The notes under the pieces: model-generated
Told to the model about the DNA's origin: nothing
The model's input: only the letters and a program-made list of their open reading frames with translations
Database searches by the model: none
Program-made: the position numbers and the translations under genes
In this document: positions 1 to 9,603 of the stretch, in pieces
Layout: each line of letters opens with the position of its first letter
Position numbering within the stretch: the first letter of the stretch is position 1
NCBI GenBank assembly: GCA_944328445.1
Contig: CALVHO010000009.1
Coordinates: 1-64,000, forward strand
DNA length: 64,000 nt
Reading direction: 5' to 3'
From: an uncultured Clostridia bacterium
Lineage (GTDB): Bacteria; Bacillota; Clostridia; Christensenellales; Borkfalkiaceae

Positions 1-419
1 GCCACCTCCCGCCACTTTTCCCGCAGCGGACGCAGGCGGAACCGGTACAGCCCGTCGATGCAGTGCTCGCTCTCCTGCGCGAGCCGGGCCCGCACGTATT
101 TTTTGTCCGCTTCGAGGTCGGCGGCGATGACGGCGGCCAGCAGCAGCTCCCGCTCCCTTGCGGAAAGCCCCGCGGGCTGCACGGCCGCGCGCATGAATTC
201 GTACTTGTAGCCGACGCAGACGATCTCGGCGACGGCGTTTTCGGCGGCGGCGCAGAGGCGGGGCGCCTTTTCGTCTTCGGCGGAAAGAACAAAGCGCACG
301 CGCCCGCCCGCAAAGCGCACTTTGGCGGCCGCGGGGGCCTTTGCCGCGGCAAGCGCCGCGGCGGCGTGGGCGATGTAGCGGCAATGCGCGTCGCTTTCGC
401 TGATCGAGATATCCACCAT
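1..419 (-). CDS. YtxC-like sporulation-associated protein, N-terminal part (runs off left edge)
   Basis: An open frame begins with ATG at 419 and continues without a stop to the window edge, giving 139 residues. It opens MVDISISESDAHCRYIAHAA, is alanine-rich, and ends with the segment CIDGLYRFRLRPLREKW. That FxRLxP-type segment after a hydrophobic helical domain resembles the conserved part of the YtxC family found in endospore-forming Firmicutes, whose exact function is unknown. The usual YtxC protein is about 280 residues, so about half is missing here. The SD before the start is weak (GAAAG). Family assignment rests on one motif and the spore-forming context, so it is tentative. The gene is divergent from the leuS operon. 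Confidence 0.45.
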   Translation of the reverse strand, partial: MVDISISESDAHCRYIAHAAAALAAAKAPAAAKVRFAGGRVRFVLSAEDEKAPRLCAAAENAVAEIVCVGYKYEFMRAAVQPAGLSARERELLLAAVIAADLEADKKYVRARLAQESEHCIDGLYRFRLRPLREKWREV

Positions 420-513
420 GCTTTCAGTGTATGCCGCCGCAAGAAAATTATTGCAAAGCCGCCGCCAAAGGCCGCGGTACGAAAAAATTTCGCCCCGCAC
501 CGCCCCCTCGGGC

Positions 514-543
514 TTGACGAAAAGCGCCACAAAGGTATATAAT
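514..543 (+). promoter_or_regulatory. Sigma-A-type promoter for the small membrane protein-leuS operon
   Basis: TTGACG (514-519), an 18-bp spacer and TATAAT (538-543) stand 32 bp before the ATG at 575. Confidence 0.7.
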
Positions 544-574
544 TGTGAGAAGAATGCTTGGCGGAGGACGGGGC

Positions 575-910
575 ATGCCGAAAACTTTGCTGATCGTGCT
601 CATCGCCGTTCTGGCCGTGCATTATTTTTTGGCCGTCGGCACCGTATACAGGCTGTTGCAGGACAAAGGGTTCGTCAAAGCGGTGATCCCCTGGAACCTT
701 GTCATCCTTTTGCTGCCCGTGCTCGGGCCCGCGGCGTACTGGCTGGCGCGCTGCTTCGGCAAAAAGAAAAAGGATGCGCAGCCCGCACCCGCGCAGGGCG
801 AAGCGGCTCCCCTACAAAACGGAGCAGCTCCCGCGCAAGACGGAGCGGCGCCCGCCGAAGGCCGCGGCGAAGGCGAAGAGGCGCGGCCGCCCGAACCGCC
901 GCAGGCGTGA
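575..910 (+). CDS. Small membrane protein, PLDc_N-like two-helix hairpin with acidic/proline-rich tail
   Basis: This 111-residue protein starts [20 protein letters not shown]. The ATG at 575 is preceded by GGAGG at a good distance, so it is preferred over an in-frame ATG 30 bp upstream. Residues 4-22 and about 38-56 are hydrophobic. The second helix contains [19 protein letters not shown], which resembles the small PLDc_N membrane module (a non-catalytic two-helix unit found alone or before phospholipase D domains). After KKKK the C-terminal 50 residues are a low-complexity Ala/Pro/Gln/Glu tail, predicted disordered and probably cytoplasmic. No catalytic HKD motif is present. It sits between a promoter and leuS, about 80 bp apart, so the two are probably co-transcribed. 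Function unknown. Confidence 0.7.
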   Translation: MPKTLLIVLIAVLAVHYFLAVGTVYRLLQDKGFVKAVIPWNLVILLLPVLGPAAYWLARCFGKKKKDAQPAPAQGEAAPLQNGAAPAQDGAAPAEGRGEGEEARPPEPPQA

Positions 911-989
911 ACGGGCCGCCCGTTCACAAAAACAAGAAGGAAAAAATTTTTGCCGCCCGCGCGCATGCGGGCGCGGAGGTATCGCACAT

Positions 990-3419
990 ATGGACATGAG
1001 ATCGGTCGAAAGCAAGTGGCAGCAGCGCTGGGAAAAGAGCAAGGAAAACAACTTCAACAAAAAGAACATCGATAAAAAGTTCTACGTGTTGGAGATGTTC
1101 TCCTACCCTTCGGGCGCCAAGCTGCACATCGGGCATTGGTACAACTACGGCCCGACCGACAGCTATGCCCGCTTCAAGCGCATGCAGGGCTACGAGGTGT
1201 TCCAGCCCATGGGCTTCGACGCATTCGGGCTGCCCGCCGAAAACTACGCCATCAAGACCAAGATCCATCCCAAAGACTCGACGGAAAAGAACATCGCCAC
1301 CATGGAAAAACAGCTCAAAGCCATGGGCGCCATGTTCGACTGGTCCGCCGAGGTCAAGACCTGCGAGGAAGACTACTACAAATGGACGCAGTGGATGTTC
1401 CTCAAACTGTACGAAAACGGCCTGGCCTACCGCAAGGAGGCGCCCGTCAACTGGTGCCCGAGCTGCAACACGGTGCTTGCGAACGAACAGGTGCAGGAAG
1501 GCTGCTGCGAGCGCTGCGGCACGCAGGTGGTGAAAAAGGACCTCACGCAATGGTTCTTCAAGATCACCGACTACGCCGAAGAGCTCTTGCAGGGGCTGGA
1601 CACCATCGACTGGCCCGAAAAGACCAAGCTCATGCAGCGCAACTGGATCGGGAAATCGGTGGGCTGCGAGATCGAATTTTCCTGCGAAAGCGGGGATACC
1701 TTCAAAGTGTTCACCACCCGTTGCGACACGGTGTTCGGCGTCTCCTACGTCGTGCTCGCGCCTGAACACCCGCTGGTGCGCAAGCTCGTATCCGATGAGC
1801 AGCGCGCTGCCGTGGAAGAATACATCGCCGCCACGTCCAAGACGGACGAGATCGAACGGCTTTCCTCCGCGCGCGAAAAGACGGGCGTGTTCATCGGCCA
1901 CTACGCCGTGAACCCCATCAACGGCGAGCGCGTGCCCATCTACGCGGCCGATTACGTGCTCTACTCCTACGGCACGGGCGCGGTCATGGGCGTGCCCGCG
2001 CACGACGAGCGCGACTTCGCCTTCGCGCAAAAATACGGCCTGCCCGTGAAAAAGGTCATCGAAAACAGGAACGGCGAGACGGTGCTGCCCTTCTGCGAGG
2101 ACGGCATCTGCGTCAACAGCCTGCAATTCGACGGGTACTTCGGCGAGGACGCCCGCACCGCCATCGCCAACCACCTGGCCAAGATCGGCAAGGGCGCGCG
2201 CAAGGTCAACTACCGCCTGCGCGACTGGCTGGTCTCCCGCCAGCGCTACTGGGGCGCGCCCATCCCCGTCATCCACTGCCCGCAATGCGGCATCGTGCCC
2301 GTGCCCTACAAGGACCTGCCCGTGCGGCTGCCCTACAACGTCGAGTTCGAGCCCGACGGCAAATCGCCGCTGGCCAAATGCGAAGAATTCATGCACGTGA
2401 AGTGCCCGCACTGCGGGGCCGACGCGCTGCGCGATCCCGACACGCTCGACACCTTCGTATGTTCGAGCTGGTACTACCTGCGCTACGCCGACGCGCACAA
2501 CGCCAAACAGCCCTTCGATCCCGAGATCGTCAACAAGATGCTGCCCGTCGACAAATACGTCGGCGGTGCCGAACACGCCTGCATGCACCTGCTGTATGCG
2601 CGCTTCTTCACCAAGGCGCTGCGCGACATGGGGTATCTCCGCTTCGACGAGCCCTTCCGCTCGCTGGTGCACCAGGGCGTCATCCTTGGCCCGGACGGCA
2701 ACCGCATGTCCAAATCGAAGGGCAATATCGTTTCCCCCGATGACTACATCGAGACGTACGGCTCGGACGTGTTCCGCCTGTACCTGATGTTCGGTTTCTC
2801 CTACACCGAGGGCGGACCGTGGAGCGACGACGGCATCAAATCCGTTGCCAAGTTTTTGGACCGCGTCGAGCGGCTGGTGCTCAAAGTCAAGGACGAAAAG
2901 CCGCACAAGGACGCCAAGGAAAGCGGCGCCCCCGAAAAGGAGCTGAACTTTGTCCGCAACAACACCATCCGCCAGGTGACGCGCGATCTGGAAAACTTCT
3001 CCTTCAACACCGCCGTGGCGCGGCTGATGGAATACATGAACGCGCTCAACAAGTACGACGCGCAGGAAGAAAAGAACGTGCCCTTCCTCAAAGAATGCAC
3101 GCGCGACCTCTTGCTGCTGATGGCGCCCTTCACCCCCCACTTCGCCGAAGAGCTCTGGGAACAGACGGGCGGGAAGTATTCGGTGTTTGAACAGAGCTAC
3201 CCCGTCTGCGACGAGAGCGCGCTCGTGCGCGAGGAGACGGAATACGCCGTGCAGATCAACAGCAAGATCAAGGCCAAGATCATGATCGGCAAAGACCTCG
3301 GCAACGAAGAGATCGAGGCCGCCGTGCTCGCCGACGAAGCCATCCGCCCGCTGGTGGACGGAAAAGTCATCAAAAAGTGCATCATCGTGCCCGGCCGCCT
3401 TGTCAACCTCATCGTGTGA
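990..3419 (+). CDS. leuS: Leucyl-tRNA synthetase
   Basis: The 809-residue class I aminoacyl-tRNA synthetase charges tRNA-Leu with leucine in the cytoplasm. The HIGH motif is at residues 46-49 ([15 protein letters not shown]). A zinc-knuckle-like segment with four cysteines, beginning CPSC, lies near residue 155. The CP1 editing region follows, with [15 protein letters not shown] in the middle of the protein. The KMSKS motif appears as NRMSKSKGN near residue 572. The C-terminus carries the anticodon-binding helical domain. The length matches bacterial LeuRS (800-870). The ATG at 990 is chosen because GGAGG lies 10 bp upstream; a second ATG two codons later is possible. It is followed directly by a strong terminator. 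No T-box leader was recognised, and the upstream membrane gene shares the promoter. Confidence 0.97.
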   Translation: MDMRSVESKWQQRWEKSKENNFNKKNIDKKFYVLEMFSYPSGAKLHIGHWYNYGPTDSYARFKRMQGYEVFQPMGFDAFGLPAENYAIKTKIHPKDSTEKNIATMEKQLKAMGAMFDWSAEVKTCEEDYYKWTQWMFLKLYENGLAYRKEAPVNWCPSCNTVLANEQVQEGCCERCGTQVVKKDLTQWFFKITDYAEELLQGLDTIDWPEKTKLMQRNWIGKSVGCEIEFSCESGDTFKVFTTRCDTVFGVSYVVLAPEHPLVRKLVSDEQRAAVEEYIAATSKTDEIERLSSAREKTGVFIGHYAVNPINGERVPIYAADYVLYSYGTGAVMGVPAHDERDFAFAQKYGLPVKKVIENRNGETVLPFCEDGICVNSLQFDGYFGEDARTAIANHLAKIGKGARKVNYRLRDWLVSRQRYWGAPIPVIHCPQCGIVPVPYKDLPVRLPYNVEFEPDGKSPLAKCEEFMHVKCPHCGADALRDPDTLDTFVCSSWYYLRYADAHNAKQPFDPEIVNKMLPVDKYVGGAEHACMHLLYARFFTKALRDMGYLRFDEPFRSLVHQGVILGPDGNRMSKSKGNIVSPDDYIETYGSDVFRLYLMFGFSYTEGGPWSDDGIKSVAKFLDRVERLVLKVKDEKPHKDAKESGAPEKELNFVRNNTIRQVTRDLENFSFNTAVARLMEYMNALNKYDAQEEKNVPFLKECTRDLLLLMAPFTPHFAEELWEQTGGKYSVFEQSYPVCDESALVREETEYAVQINSKIKAKIMIGKDLGNEEIEAAVLADEAIRPLVDGKVIKKCIIVPGRLVNLIV

Positions 3420-3456
3420 CGGGTCACGAAAACAACAATACGTATCCAAAAAATCG

Positions 3457-3486
3457 TGCCCGCAGCCGAACGGCTGCGGGCATTTT
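3457..3486. terminator. Bidirectional intrinsic terminator between leuS and the lipoprotein operon
   Basis: A 12-bp GC-rich stem (3457-3468 with 3471-3482) is followed by TTTT on the plus strand. On the minus strand the same stem is followed by CGATTTTTT, so it can end both leuS and the convergent minus-strand operon. Confidence 0.85.
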
Positions 3487-3530
3487 GCTGCCTTTTAAGT
3501 TTATAAAGCGAAAAGCGCTTCTACGCCGCG

Positions 3531-4673
3531 TCAGAGCACGGCGCCCGCCAGGATGACGGGCGTACCCGCAAACCCGACGCCGTCGGCACCGTCAACGGCA
3601 TCGTTGGTCGAGAGCCCGCCGCCGAGGTTGATGCCGCTGCCGAGCTCGCCGCGCGGCCCGCCCGCGCCACCGTAAAGCGACAGTTCGCGCCCGCCCGCGA
3701 TGTTCACGAACAGCTTTTGCGCCTCCACAGCATCGCCGCCGCGGCCGCCGTCTCCGCCGTCGCCTCCCTGGTTGCTCGCGCTCGAACCGCCCTGCCCGCC
3801 GCCGGAGCCGCTCCCGCCGAACAGGCAAAGCGCGTTGTCTCCCGTGACGGCGACGCACGGCGCGGAAACGGCGGCATAGCCGGGCGCGCCGTCACCGCCG
3901 CGGCCGCCCTTGGCAAACAACTTGTCTGTATCTTTTCCCCTGCTGCCCGTCTTGGAATTGCGGCCGGCGCACAGCGCGTTCGCATCCCCGTCGCCGAGGG
4001 AACGGATGACCACGTCGGCGCGGTCGGAAAGGCCCGTCTCCGAATCGCAGCGCACAACGCCGCGGTCGGGATAAGCATTGACGGTCACGGAATGCAGTTC
4101 CAGGACAAATGTTTCGGTGCGCGGCTCGCAGCGGAAAGCGAGGCCCGCCGAAGAACCGTCGGCCGACGTCAGGCGGACGGCGCGCACGGTCGCGGGCACC
4201 ACGACCTCGTAATTTCCGAAATTTTCATCGAACTCGATCGCGTAGGCCTCGTGCGAACCGTCTAACGCAGCGGTGTCCACATCGACGCTGCTCACGGAAA
4301 TATCGGCGTAGTCCGAAAAATTATCCGCGTTCAGTTCGACGTAGTCCACGGGATCGGCCGTGCGCAGCACGGCCGCGGAATAGGCGGAAGATCTGTATTC
4401 CTTCGACCCATCCTTCGCCTCGGCGCGCACCTTGACGGACACGTTTTCATCGCGGGGCAGGAGATAGCCGCAACCTTCCTGCACGGGCTTTTCTTCTCCG
4501 TTGACGCTGACGGTGTAGCCCGCGGCGTTTTCCACCGCTTCCCAATACAAATAGTCGTCGAGCAGCATGCAGGAAGGCGCCTCCAAGGCGGCGCGGCCGT
4601 CCGAAAGCAAACCGCAGCCCGCCGTCATGAACACGGCCAGCAAAGCCGAGAGGATGCAGGCGATCTTTTTCAT
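3531..4673 (-). CDS. Glycine-rich-repeat lipoprotein (second of a tandem pair)
   Basis: The 380-residue protein begins MKKIACILSALLAVFMTAGC, a lipoprotein signal peptide with a TAGC lipobox, so the mature protein should be lipid-anchored outside the cell. An N-terminal part (about residues 25-110) resembles a small beta-domain. A middle part (110-240) looks like a beta-rich domain with YAIEFDENFGNYEVVVPATV. From about residue 250 there are runs of Gly-Gly-X, for example GGDGGDGGRGGDA and GGSGSGGGQGGSS, alternating with short hydrophobic strands. The start ATG overlaps the stop of the upstream paralogue (ATGA). Such Gly-X-X runs can form collagen-like or polyglycine-II packing in known surface proteins; the role here is unknown. 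Confidence 0.8.
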   Translation of the reverse strand: MKKIACILSALLAVFMTAGCGLLSDGRAALEAPSCMLLDDYLYWEAVENAAGYTVSVNGEEKPVQEGCGYLLPRDENVSVKVRAEAKDGSKEYRSSAYSAAVLRTADPVDYVELNADNFSDYADISVSSVDVDTAALDGSHEAYAIEFDENFGNYEVVVPATVRAVRLTSADGSSAGLAFRCEPRTETFVLELHSVTVNAYPDRGVVRCDSETGLSDRADVVIRSLGDGDANALCAGRNSKTGSRGKDTDKLFAKGGRGGDGAPGYAAVSAPCVAVTGDNALCLFGGSGSGGGQGGSSASNQGGDGGDGGRGGDAVEAQKLFVNIAGGRELSLYGGAGGPRGELGSGINLGGGLSTNDAVDGADGVGFAGTPVILAGAVL

Positions 4674-5737
4674 GAAACAAGTTCTCCCCAATGTGCAATG
4701 GTCTCCGCCGCGGAAATGCCTATGCCCGCGTCGCCGTCGGCGCCGGGGCCGCGCTCGAAGGTGAGCCCTCCGCTGCCCTCTTTGCCGCCCTTCCCTCCCG
4801 GGCCTCCCGCCGCTTCGACGGTGCCGAGAAGGAAATATTCGAGCTTGTCGCAGACGATGGCACTGCCGCCGTCTCCGCCGCGCCCGCCGCTGCCGTGACT
4901 GTTGAGGCCGGACGCATCGCCGCCGTTTCCGCCGTCGCCTCCGCCTCCGCCCGAAAAGCGCGCGTCGCTCTGCGCCAAAAGAAGGAGGGTATCCACCCGC
5001 ACGGCGCTGCCGCCCGTCTCCCCCGCGCCGCCGTTTCCGCCGTGCACGAGAAAGCCGTCCGCGTGCCCGTCGGCGCCGTCCTCGGCGTTGTAGCCGCACA
5101 GCACGGCGTTGTACAGGCCGTACAGCCCGAGGATGAGCGCGGTATCCTCCGCGCCATCGTCAAAGGAGACGGCGGCATGGCGTTCGCCCGCGCCTTGCAG
5201 GGTCACGTTTTCCAGTTCCAGCTCGAAGGCATCCGTGCGGGCGCGGATACAGATATCCGCCTGCACCGTAACGCGCCCTTCGCTGCGGAAGGTCAGCTTT
5301 TTCACGTCGGAAGCGACGTAAACGACCCCGGGAAAGACATCGAGCGCCGTCTTGCCGTAATCGAAGACGAAATGCTGTGCGCCGTAAAGATAGACGGCGC
5401 CGTCGCGGACATAGCCTTCAAGCTCCTCGGAGCCGCAAAAAACTTTCTCACCGTACACGGGGCCGTCGTATTGCACGGTGTGCAGCAATTTGCCGCGTTC
5501 GCCGTTTTCGGAGCGGTACACCGTGACGGTGCGCCCGCCCGCGCGCGGCAACAGCACGGCGGGCACGTCGGTCTCTGCGAGCAGCGTTTCGCCGTCGTAG
5601 ACGAGGTACGACCCCTCGCCCGCAGCGTTCCAAGAGAGCGCGTTGTAAAAGAGCGACGCCTCGCCCCCGCCGCAGCCGCACAGCGCGGCGAAGCAAAGCG
5701 CGAAAAGCATCGGTAAAATCACGGCAAGTTTTTTCAT
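4670..5737 (-). CDS. Glycine-rich-repeat lipoprotein (first of a tandem pair)
   Basis: The 355-residue protein begins MKKLAVILPMLFALCFAALC and has an LCGC-type lipobox, so export and lipid anchoring are expected. The N-terminal third is a beta-rich domain. The middle contains paired strands such as VTVQADICIRARTDAFELEL, similar in pattern to the downstream paralogue (FELELENVTLQG here, FVLELHSVTVNA there). The last 140 residues contain Gly-rich blocks such as GGNGGAGETGGS and GGGGGDGGNGGDA separated by hydrophobic strands (VDTLLLLAQSDARF, CDKLEYFLLGTVEAAGG). This periodic Gly-block/beta-strand layout suggests a stacked repeat. The stop overlaps the next start (ATGA), implying translational coupling. 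It is 24 bp downstream of the sulfatase gene and probably in the same operon. No known function. Confidence 0.8.
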   Translation of the reverse strand: MKKLAVILPMLFALCFAALCGCGGGEASLFYNALSWNAAGEGSYLVYDGETLLAETDVPAVLLPRAGGRTVTVYRSENGERGKLLHTVQYDGPVYGEKVFCGSEELEGYVRDGAVYLYGAQHFVFDYGKTALDVFPGVVYVASDVKKLTFRSEGRVTVQADICIRARTDAFELELENVTLQGAGERHAAVSFDDGAEDTALILGLYGLYNAVLCGYNAEDGADGHADGFLVHGGNGGAGETGGSAVRVDTLLLLAQSDARFSGGGGGDGGNGGDASGLNSHGSGGRGGDGGSAIVCDKLEYFLLGTVEAAGGPGGKGGKEGSGGLTFERGPGADGDAGIGISAAETIAHWGELVS

Positions 5738-5761
5738 GTTCTCCCCCTCTGCCCCGAAGGC

Positions 5762-8194
5762 TCAGGCGGTTTTTTGCACCAGCGCACCGATGTCCGCCGT
5801 GCGGAAATAGTCGGCGGAATACATCGTTTCCAGCATGTCCTGCTTGGCGTAATAGCCGCTCACCTGCCCCAAAAAGGTACGGACGGCGTCCGAAAGCAGT
5901 TGCTTTTGCCCGCGCACCGAAAGGGTCTCCCACAGGTCGTAGACGATGAACCCGCCCCGCGCCGAAACGCAGCCCTTCACCTCGCCGGCGGGATAGGTAT
6001 GCACCGTTCCGCCGCTTTGCACCTGCAAGCTCCCGTCTTCGAGCAGGCGGGTCTGCCCGTCGGCGGAGACATTTGCGTCGCCCTCCGCGGTGCGCAGGTA
6101 CAGCTCGCAGCCGTCGGTATAAAAGATGTCGTTGAACATGCCCGATTCGCGGCTGATAAAGACGGAGACGGGCTCGTCGAACATGCTCACGCCCTGGTAC
6201 AGGCCCGTATTGTAGGTGTAGCCGAAGAGGTCGAGCATGGTGGGCACGATGTCGAAACTGTTGCAGAACTTATCGACCTTGGCACCGCCGAGCGGAAAGG
6301 CGCCGCTCGCGCGTTCATGGTGCAGGCCGTAGTAATATTCGCCGCCATAGACGGACTGCACGTGTGCGTCGTCGTTGACGTACTCCATGCCTTCGTAGAG
6401 AGTGGACTGCACGTTCAGGTCCATATATTTTCCGGACCAGAAGAAAAACGGGATGTTGTAGAGCATGGTATCCCAGACGGTGCCCGGCTCCACCTCTTTG
6501 AGGGCGTACTGCTGCCCCGAATAATACCCGTTGTGGTCGGCGTAGAACACAAAGGTCGTGTTTTCGAGCTCGCCGCTCTGCTGCAAGGACGCGATGAGGC
6601 GGTTGACGCCGACGTCGAGGTCCATGATGGCGGCCTGGAAACGCTTGTAACGCAGGTACGGCACGGTGAGTTCGCCGTCCTCGCCGCGCTCTTCGGCGGA
6701 GACGGGCACGGTGCCTTCGATGTTTTCGGAAGGCTCGGGGTAGCGCGTGATGCGCTCGTAATAGGGTTCGAGCCCCGCGATCTTCGCGTTTTCGGAAAAT
6801 TCCGCCTTCTCCTCCGCGCTCATGTCCGCGGTATAATCTCCGCGCTTGACCAGCTCGTCGTACGCGCCGTGCGAGGTGATGGTCATCAGCATGGAATAAA
6901 AGGCGGAGTCCCCCTCGTCGACGCGCGTAAAGTCGCCGAGGTACTGCGAGATGAATTCGCTGTCCCTGTCGAGGTCGTAAAAGCCGTCTTTTTCGTGGTA
7001 GCCCTTCATGCGGTCGGAATCTTCCAAAAAGCGGGCGTGGTCGAAGCCGTAGAGCTCGGCAAAGGTGGAAGAGCGGCCGTAAAAGCTGCCCGAATTGGCA
7101 TGAAAGTACTCCGTCGTGTAGCCGTCCTCTTGCAGGATGTTGGTGAGGGTGAAGGCGAAGTCATGATCCATCAGCCCGTTTTTGCTGAACATGGACGGAG
7201 TGACGCAGTTTTCGGTGCGCACGGGATAGCTGCCGAGCACCGAGAGCGCCTCGGAGTGGTTGGTCTTGTCGCGGGAGTAGTATTGCGTCATGGCCACGCC
7301 CTGGTCGGCCAGCGCGTACAGCGTGGGCGTATAGACGCTGTTGATGGCGTACCATTCCCCCGATTCGATGACGATCATGACCACGTTCTGCCCGTTCAGC
7401 GCGCCCGTGGCCACGGCGCCCGCCCCGCCGTAGCGCGTGATGTCGAGGTCGGAAAGTTCCGCGCTTGTGCCGCTCGCGGCAAAATAGGCGTCCAGCTCCT
7501 CCGCCGCGCCCTCGTTCCCCTTTTTCGACGCCGAGAGGTCGGAAAAGAAGTTGACGGCGTTCTTGTAATAATAGCCGAAGGTGCCGAAGCGCCTGTACGC
7601 CTTGGCGGAGATGAACTGCGTGTCGTAGAGGTAGTCATCATCGGTGAACAGCGCCAACTCGTCGTCGGTGTGCTTGAACCCGCCCTGCTGCACCGAATAG
7701 AGCCCGACGGAAAAGAGCGAGGAAAACAGGTACACGCAGATCATGGCCAGCGCGACCTGGTCGCGCGCGGCATACGAGCGGCCGCGCCAACGCACCAGCC
7801 CCGCCAGTGCGAGCGAGGCGCAGGCGGCGTACGCGATGCCGAGGAACAGGAAGGGAAAGTTGACGAAGGTCGGATCGAAGGCGCCCGCCGCTTCCCCCGC
7901 CAGGCTGAGCATGCTCAGGCCGAAGATGTAGCCGCTCATGGTGTAGAACAGCTCGTTTGCGGCGGCCAGGACGGCCTGCACGGCCAAGAGCAGCCCGACG
8001 GCGACGGTCTCGCCCACGAACCCCGGAATGACGAACACCACCGCCGACAAAAAGAGCACGGCGGCGATGTCCAGCCAGGCGTAGGTGGGGAAGCTCCCCA
8101 GCCCGATGACGCGGAAGGTGATAAATTCCAGCACCAGCGCGAGCACGAAATAACTGCCCGCATAGATGGATTTTTTGATGAGAAGGTCTTTCAT
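5762..8194 (-). CDS. LTA-synthase-type membrane sulfatase/phosphotransferase
   Basis: The 810-residue protein has about five transmembrane helices in residues 1-150, starting MKDLLIKKSIYAGSYFVLAL. An extracellular alkaline-phosphatase/sulfatase-fold domain follows. The domain opens NVVMIVIESGEWYAI, has the putative nucleophile Thr in YYSRDKTNHSEALSVLGSYP, and the metal-binding FVFYADHNGYY motif further on. This is the architecture of lipoteichoic acid synthase and related glycerophosphate or phosphoethanolamine transferases. It probably transfers phosphoglycerol or a similar group to a surface polymer. It is longer than LtaS (about 650) because of insertions and an extra C-terminal domain of about 150 residues. 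Neighbouring genes are the two lipoproteins. The substrate cannot be told from sequence, so a gene name is withheld. Confidence 0.85.
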   Translation of the reverse strand: MKDLLIKKSIYAGSYFVLALVLEFITFRVIGLGSFPTYAWLDIAAVLFLSAVVFVIPGFVGETVAVGLLLAVQAVLAAANELFYTMSGYIFGLSMLSLAGEAAGAFDPTFVNFPFLFLGIAYAACASLALAGLVRWRGRSYAARDQVALAMICVYLFSSLFSVGLYSVQQGGFKHTDDELALFTDDDYLYDTQFISAKAYRRFGTFGYYYKNAVNFFSDLSASKKGNEGAAEELDAYFAASGTSAELSDLDITRYGGAGAVATGALNGQNVVMIVIESGEWYAINSVYTPTLYALADQGVAMTQYYSRDKTNHSEALSVLGSYPVRTENCVTPSMFSKNGLMDHDFAFTLTNILQEDGYTTEYFHANSGSFYGRSSTFAELYGFDHARFLEDSDRMKGYHEKDGFYDLDRDSEFISQYLGDFTRVDEGDSAFYSMLMTITSHGAYDELVKRGDYTADMSAEEKAEFSENAKIAGLEPYYERITRYPEPSENIEGTVPVSAEERGEDGELTVPYLRYKRFQAAIMDLDVGVNRLIASLQQSGELENTTFVFYADHNGYYSGQQYALKEVEPGTVWDTMLYNIPFFFWSGKYMDLNVQSTLYEGMEYVNDDAHVQSVYGGEYYYGLHHERASGAFPLGGAKVDKFCNSFDIVPTMLDLFGYTYNTGLYQGVSMFDEPVSVFISRESGMFNDIFYTDGCELYLRTAEGDANVSADGQTRLLEDGSLQVQSGGTVHTYPAGEVKGCVSARGGFIVYDLWETLSVRGQKQLLSDAVRTFLGQVSGYYAKQDMLETMYSADYFRTADIGALVQKTA

Positions 8195-8202
8195 GGCAAG
8201 CT

Positions 8203-8225
8203 GCCGCCCGCAGGGCGCGGGCGGC
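8203..8225 (-). other. Strong hairpin at the start of the sulfatase gene
   Basis: GCCGCCCGC (8203-8211) pairs perfectly with GCGGGCGGC (8217-8225) across a 5-base loop, only 8 bp before the sulfatase ATG. No T-run follows. It could hide the ribosome-binding site or stabilise the downstream mRNA after processing. Confidence 0.5.
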
Positions 8226-8259
8226 GTTCGTTCATCTTGTTAAGGCAGGGAGCGTTCCT

Positions 8260-9603
8260 TTACGCATCCGCGCCCGCGGGGGTCTCGAAAAATTCACGGT
8301 AAATGGCGCGCACGCAGCGCTCGTAATCGGCGTTGTCGATGCCGACGATGATGTTGAGCTCGCTCGAACCCTGGTCGATCATGCGGATGTTGATCCCCGC
8401 CTGCGAGAGGGCGCCGAACAGGCGCGCCGATGTACCGACGTTGGAGGCCATGCCGTGGCCGACCGTGGCCACCAGCGCGATGTTTTCGAGCACGCGCACA
8501 TAGTCGGGCGCAACGGCGTCACGGATCTCGTCGATCAGCCGTTCCAGCACCCCGCCCGCCAGGTAGCGGCTCTCGATGACGAGGGAGAGGGTGTCGATGC
8601 CGGAGGGCATGTGCTCGAAGCCGATGTTCTCCTTTTCCAGCACCGAAAGGACGCGGCGCGCAAAGCCGACTTCGGAGTTCATCATCGACTTTTCCAGGAA
8701 AAGGACGGTAAAATCTTTCTTGCCCGCGATGCCCGTGACGATGTTGTGCGTCTTTACGTAGTGCACGGAGGGCAGGATGAGCGTTCCGGGGTCGTCGGGC
8801 GCGAAGGTGTTTTTGATGTTGATGGGGATGTTGCCCTTGCGTACGGGGAAAATGGAATCGGCGTGCAGCACGTTGGCGCCCATGTAGGAGAGCTCGCGCA
8901 GTTCCTTGTAGGAGATCTTTTCCATCTTCTGCGGTTTGGAAACGATGCGCGGGTCACAGGCCAAAAAGCCGCTGACGTCCGTCCAGTTTTCGTACAGGTC
9001 CGCCCCGACGCCGCGGGCGATGATGGAGCCGCTGACGTCGCTGCCGCCGCGCGAAAAGGTACGGATCTCCCCGTCCGCGCCCGTGCCGTAAAAGCCCGGG
9101 ATGACGGCGTGCTCGCAGGCCGCGAGACGGGCGGCGATGACGGGATAGGAACGGGCCTCGTCAAAGGCGCCGCGCTTGTCGAAGAAAATGAGCTCGCTCG
9201 CGTCGATGAATTCCCAGCCGAGCAGGGCCGCAATCAGGCGGGCGTTGAGGTACTCCCCGCGCGAAGCGGTGAAATCGGCGCTGCGCTTTTGTTCGATGGC
9301 GCGCTCTGTCTCGTCGAGCACGCCCTCGATGCCGAAGCCCTCCATGCCCAATTCGGCGACGATGGATGTAAAGCGCTTGCGGATCTTGGCAAAGGACGCG
9401 GCGCAGCTGCCATCCGCCTCGCATTCGCGGTAGCAAGCGTACAGCATGTCCGTGATCTTTTCGTCGGCGGAAAAGCGCTTACCGGGCGCCGAAACGACGA
9501 CGAAACGGCGGGCGGGGTCGCCCTTGACGATGTCGGCGGCGCGGGCGATGTTGTTGCCGTCCGCCAAAGAAGAACCGCCGAACTTACAAACGGTCAATCG
9601 CAT
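8260..9603 (-). CDS. lysC: Aspartate kinase
   Basis: The 447-residue enzyme phosphorylates aspartate, the first step towards lysine, threonine, methionine and diaminopimelate. The N-terminal kinase signature is VCKFGGSSLADG near residue 6. A substrate-binding segment ends FSRGGSDVSGSIIA. Two C-terminal ACT domains follow, the second containing AGINIRMIDQGSSELNIIVG, a typical allosteric-site sequence. The length matches monofunctional aspartokinases. The ATG lies inside the 3' end of the upstream DUF1015 gene (10-bp overlap) behind GGAGAT. Feedback control by lysine and/or threonine is usual for the family but which one applies cannot be read here. Confidence 0.95.
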   Translation of the reverse strand: MRLTVCKFGGSSLADGNNIARAADIVKGDPARRFVVVSAPGKRFSADEKITDMLYACYRECEADGSCAASFAKIRKRFTSIVAELGMEGFGIEGVLDETERAIEQKRSADFTASRGEYLNARLIAALLGWEFIDASELIFFDKRGAFDEARSYPVIAARLAACEHAVIPGFYGTGADGEIRTFSRGGSDVSGSIIARGVGADLYENWTDVSGFLACDPRIVSKPQKMEKISYKELRELSYMGANVLHADSIFPVRKGNIPINIKNTFAPDDPGTLILPSVHYVKTHNIVTGIAGKKDFTVLFLEKSMMNSEVGFARRVLSVLEKENIGFEHMPSGIDTLSLVIESRYLAGGVLERLIDEIRDAVAPDYVRVLENIALVATVGHGMASNVGTSARLFGALSQAGINIRMIDQGSSELNIIVGIDNADYERCVRAIYREFFETPAGADA

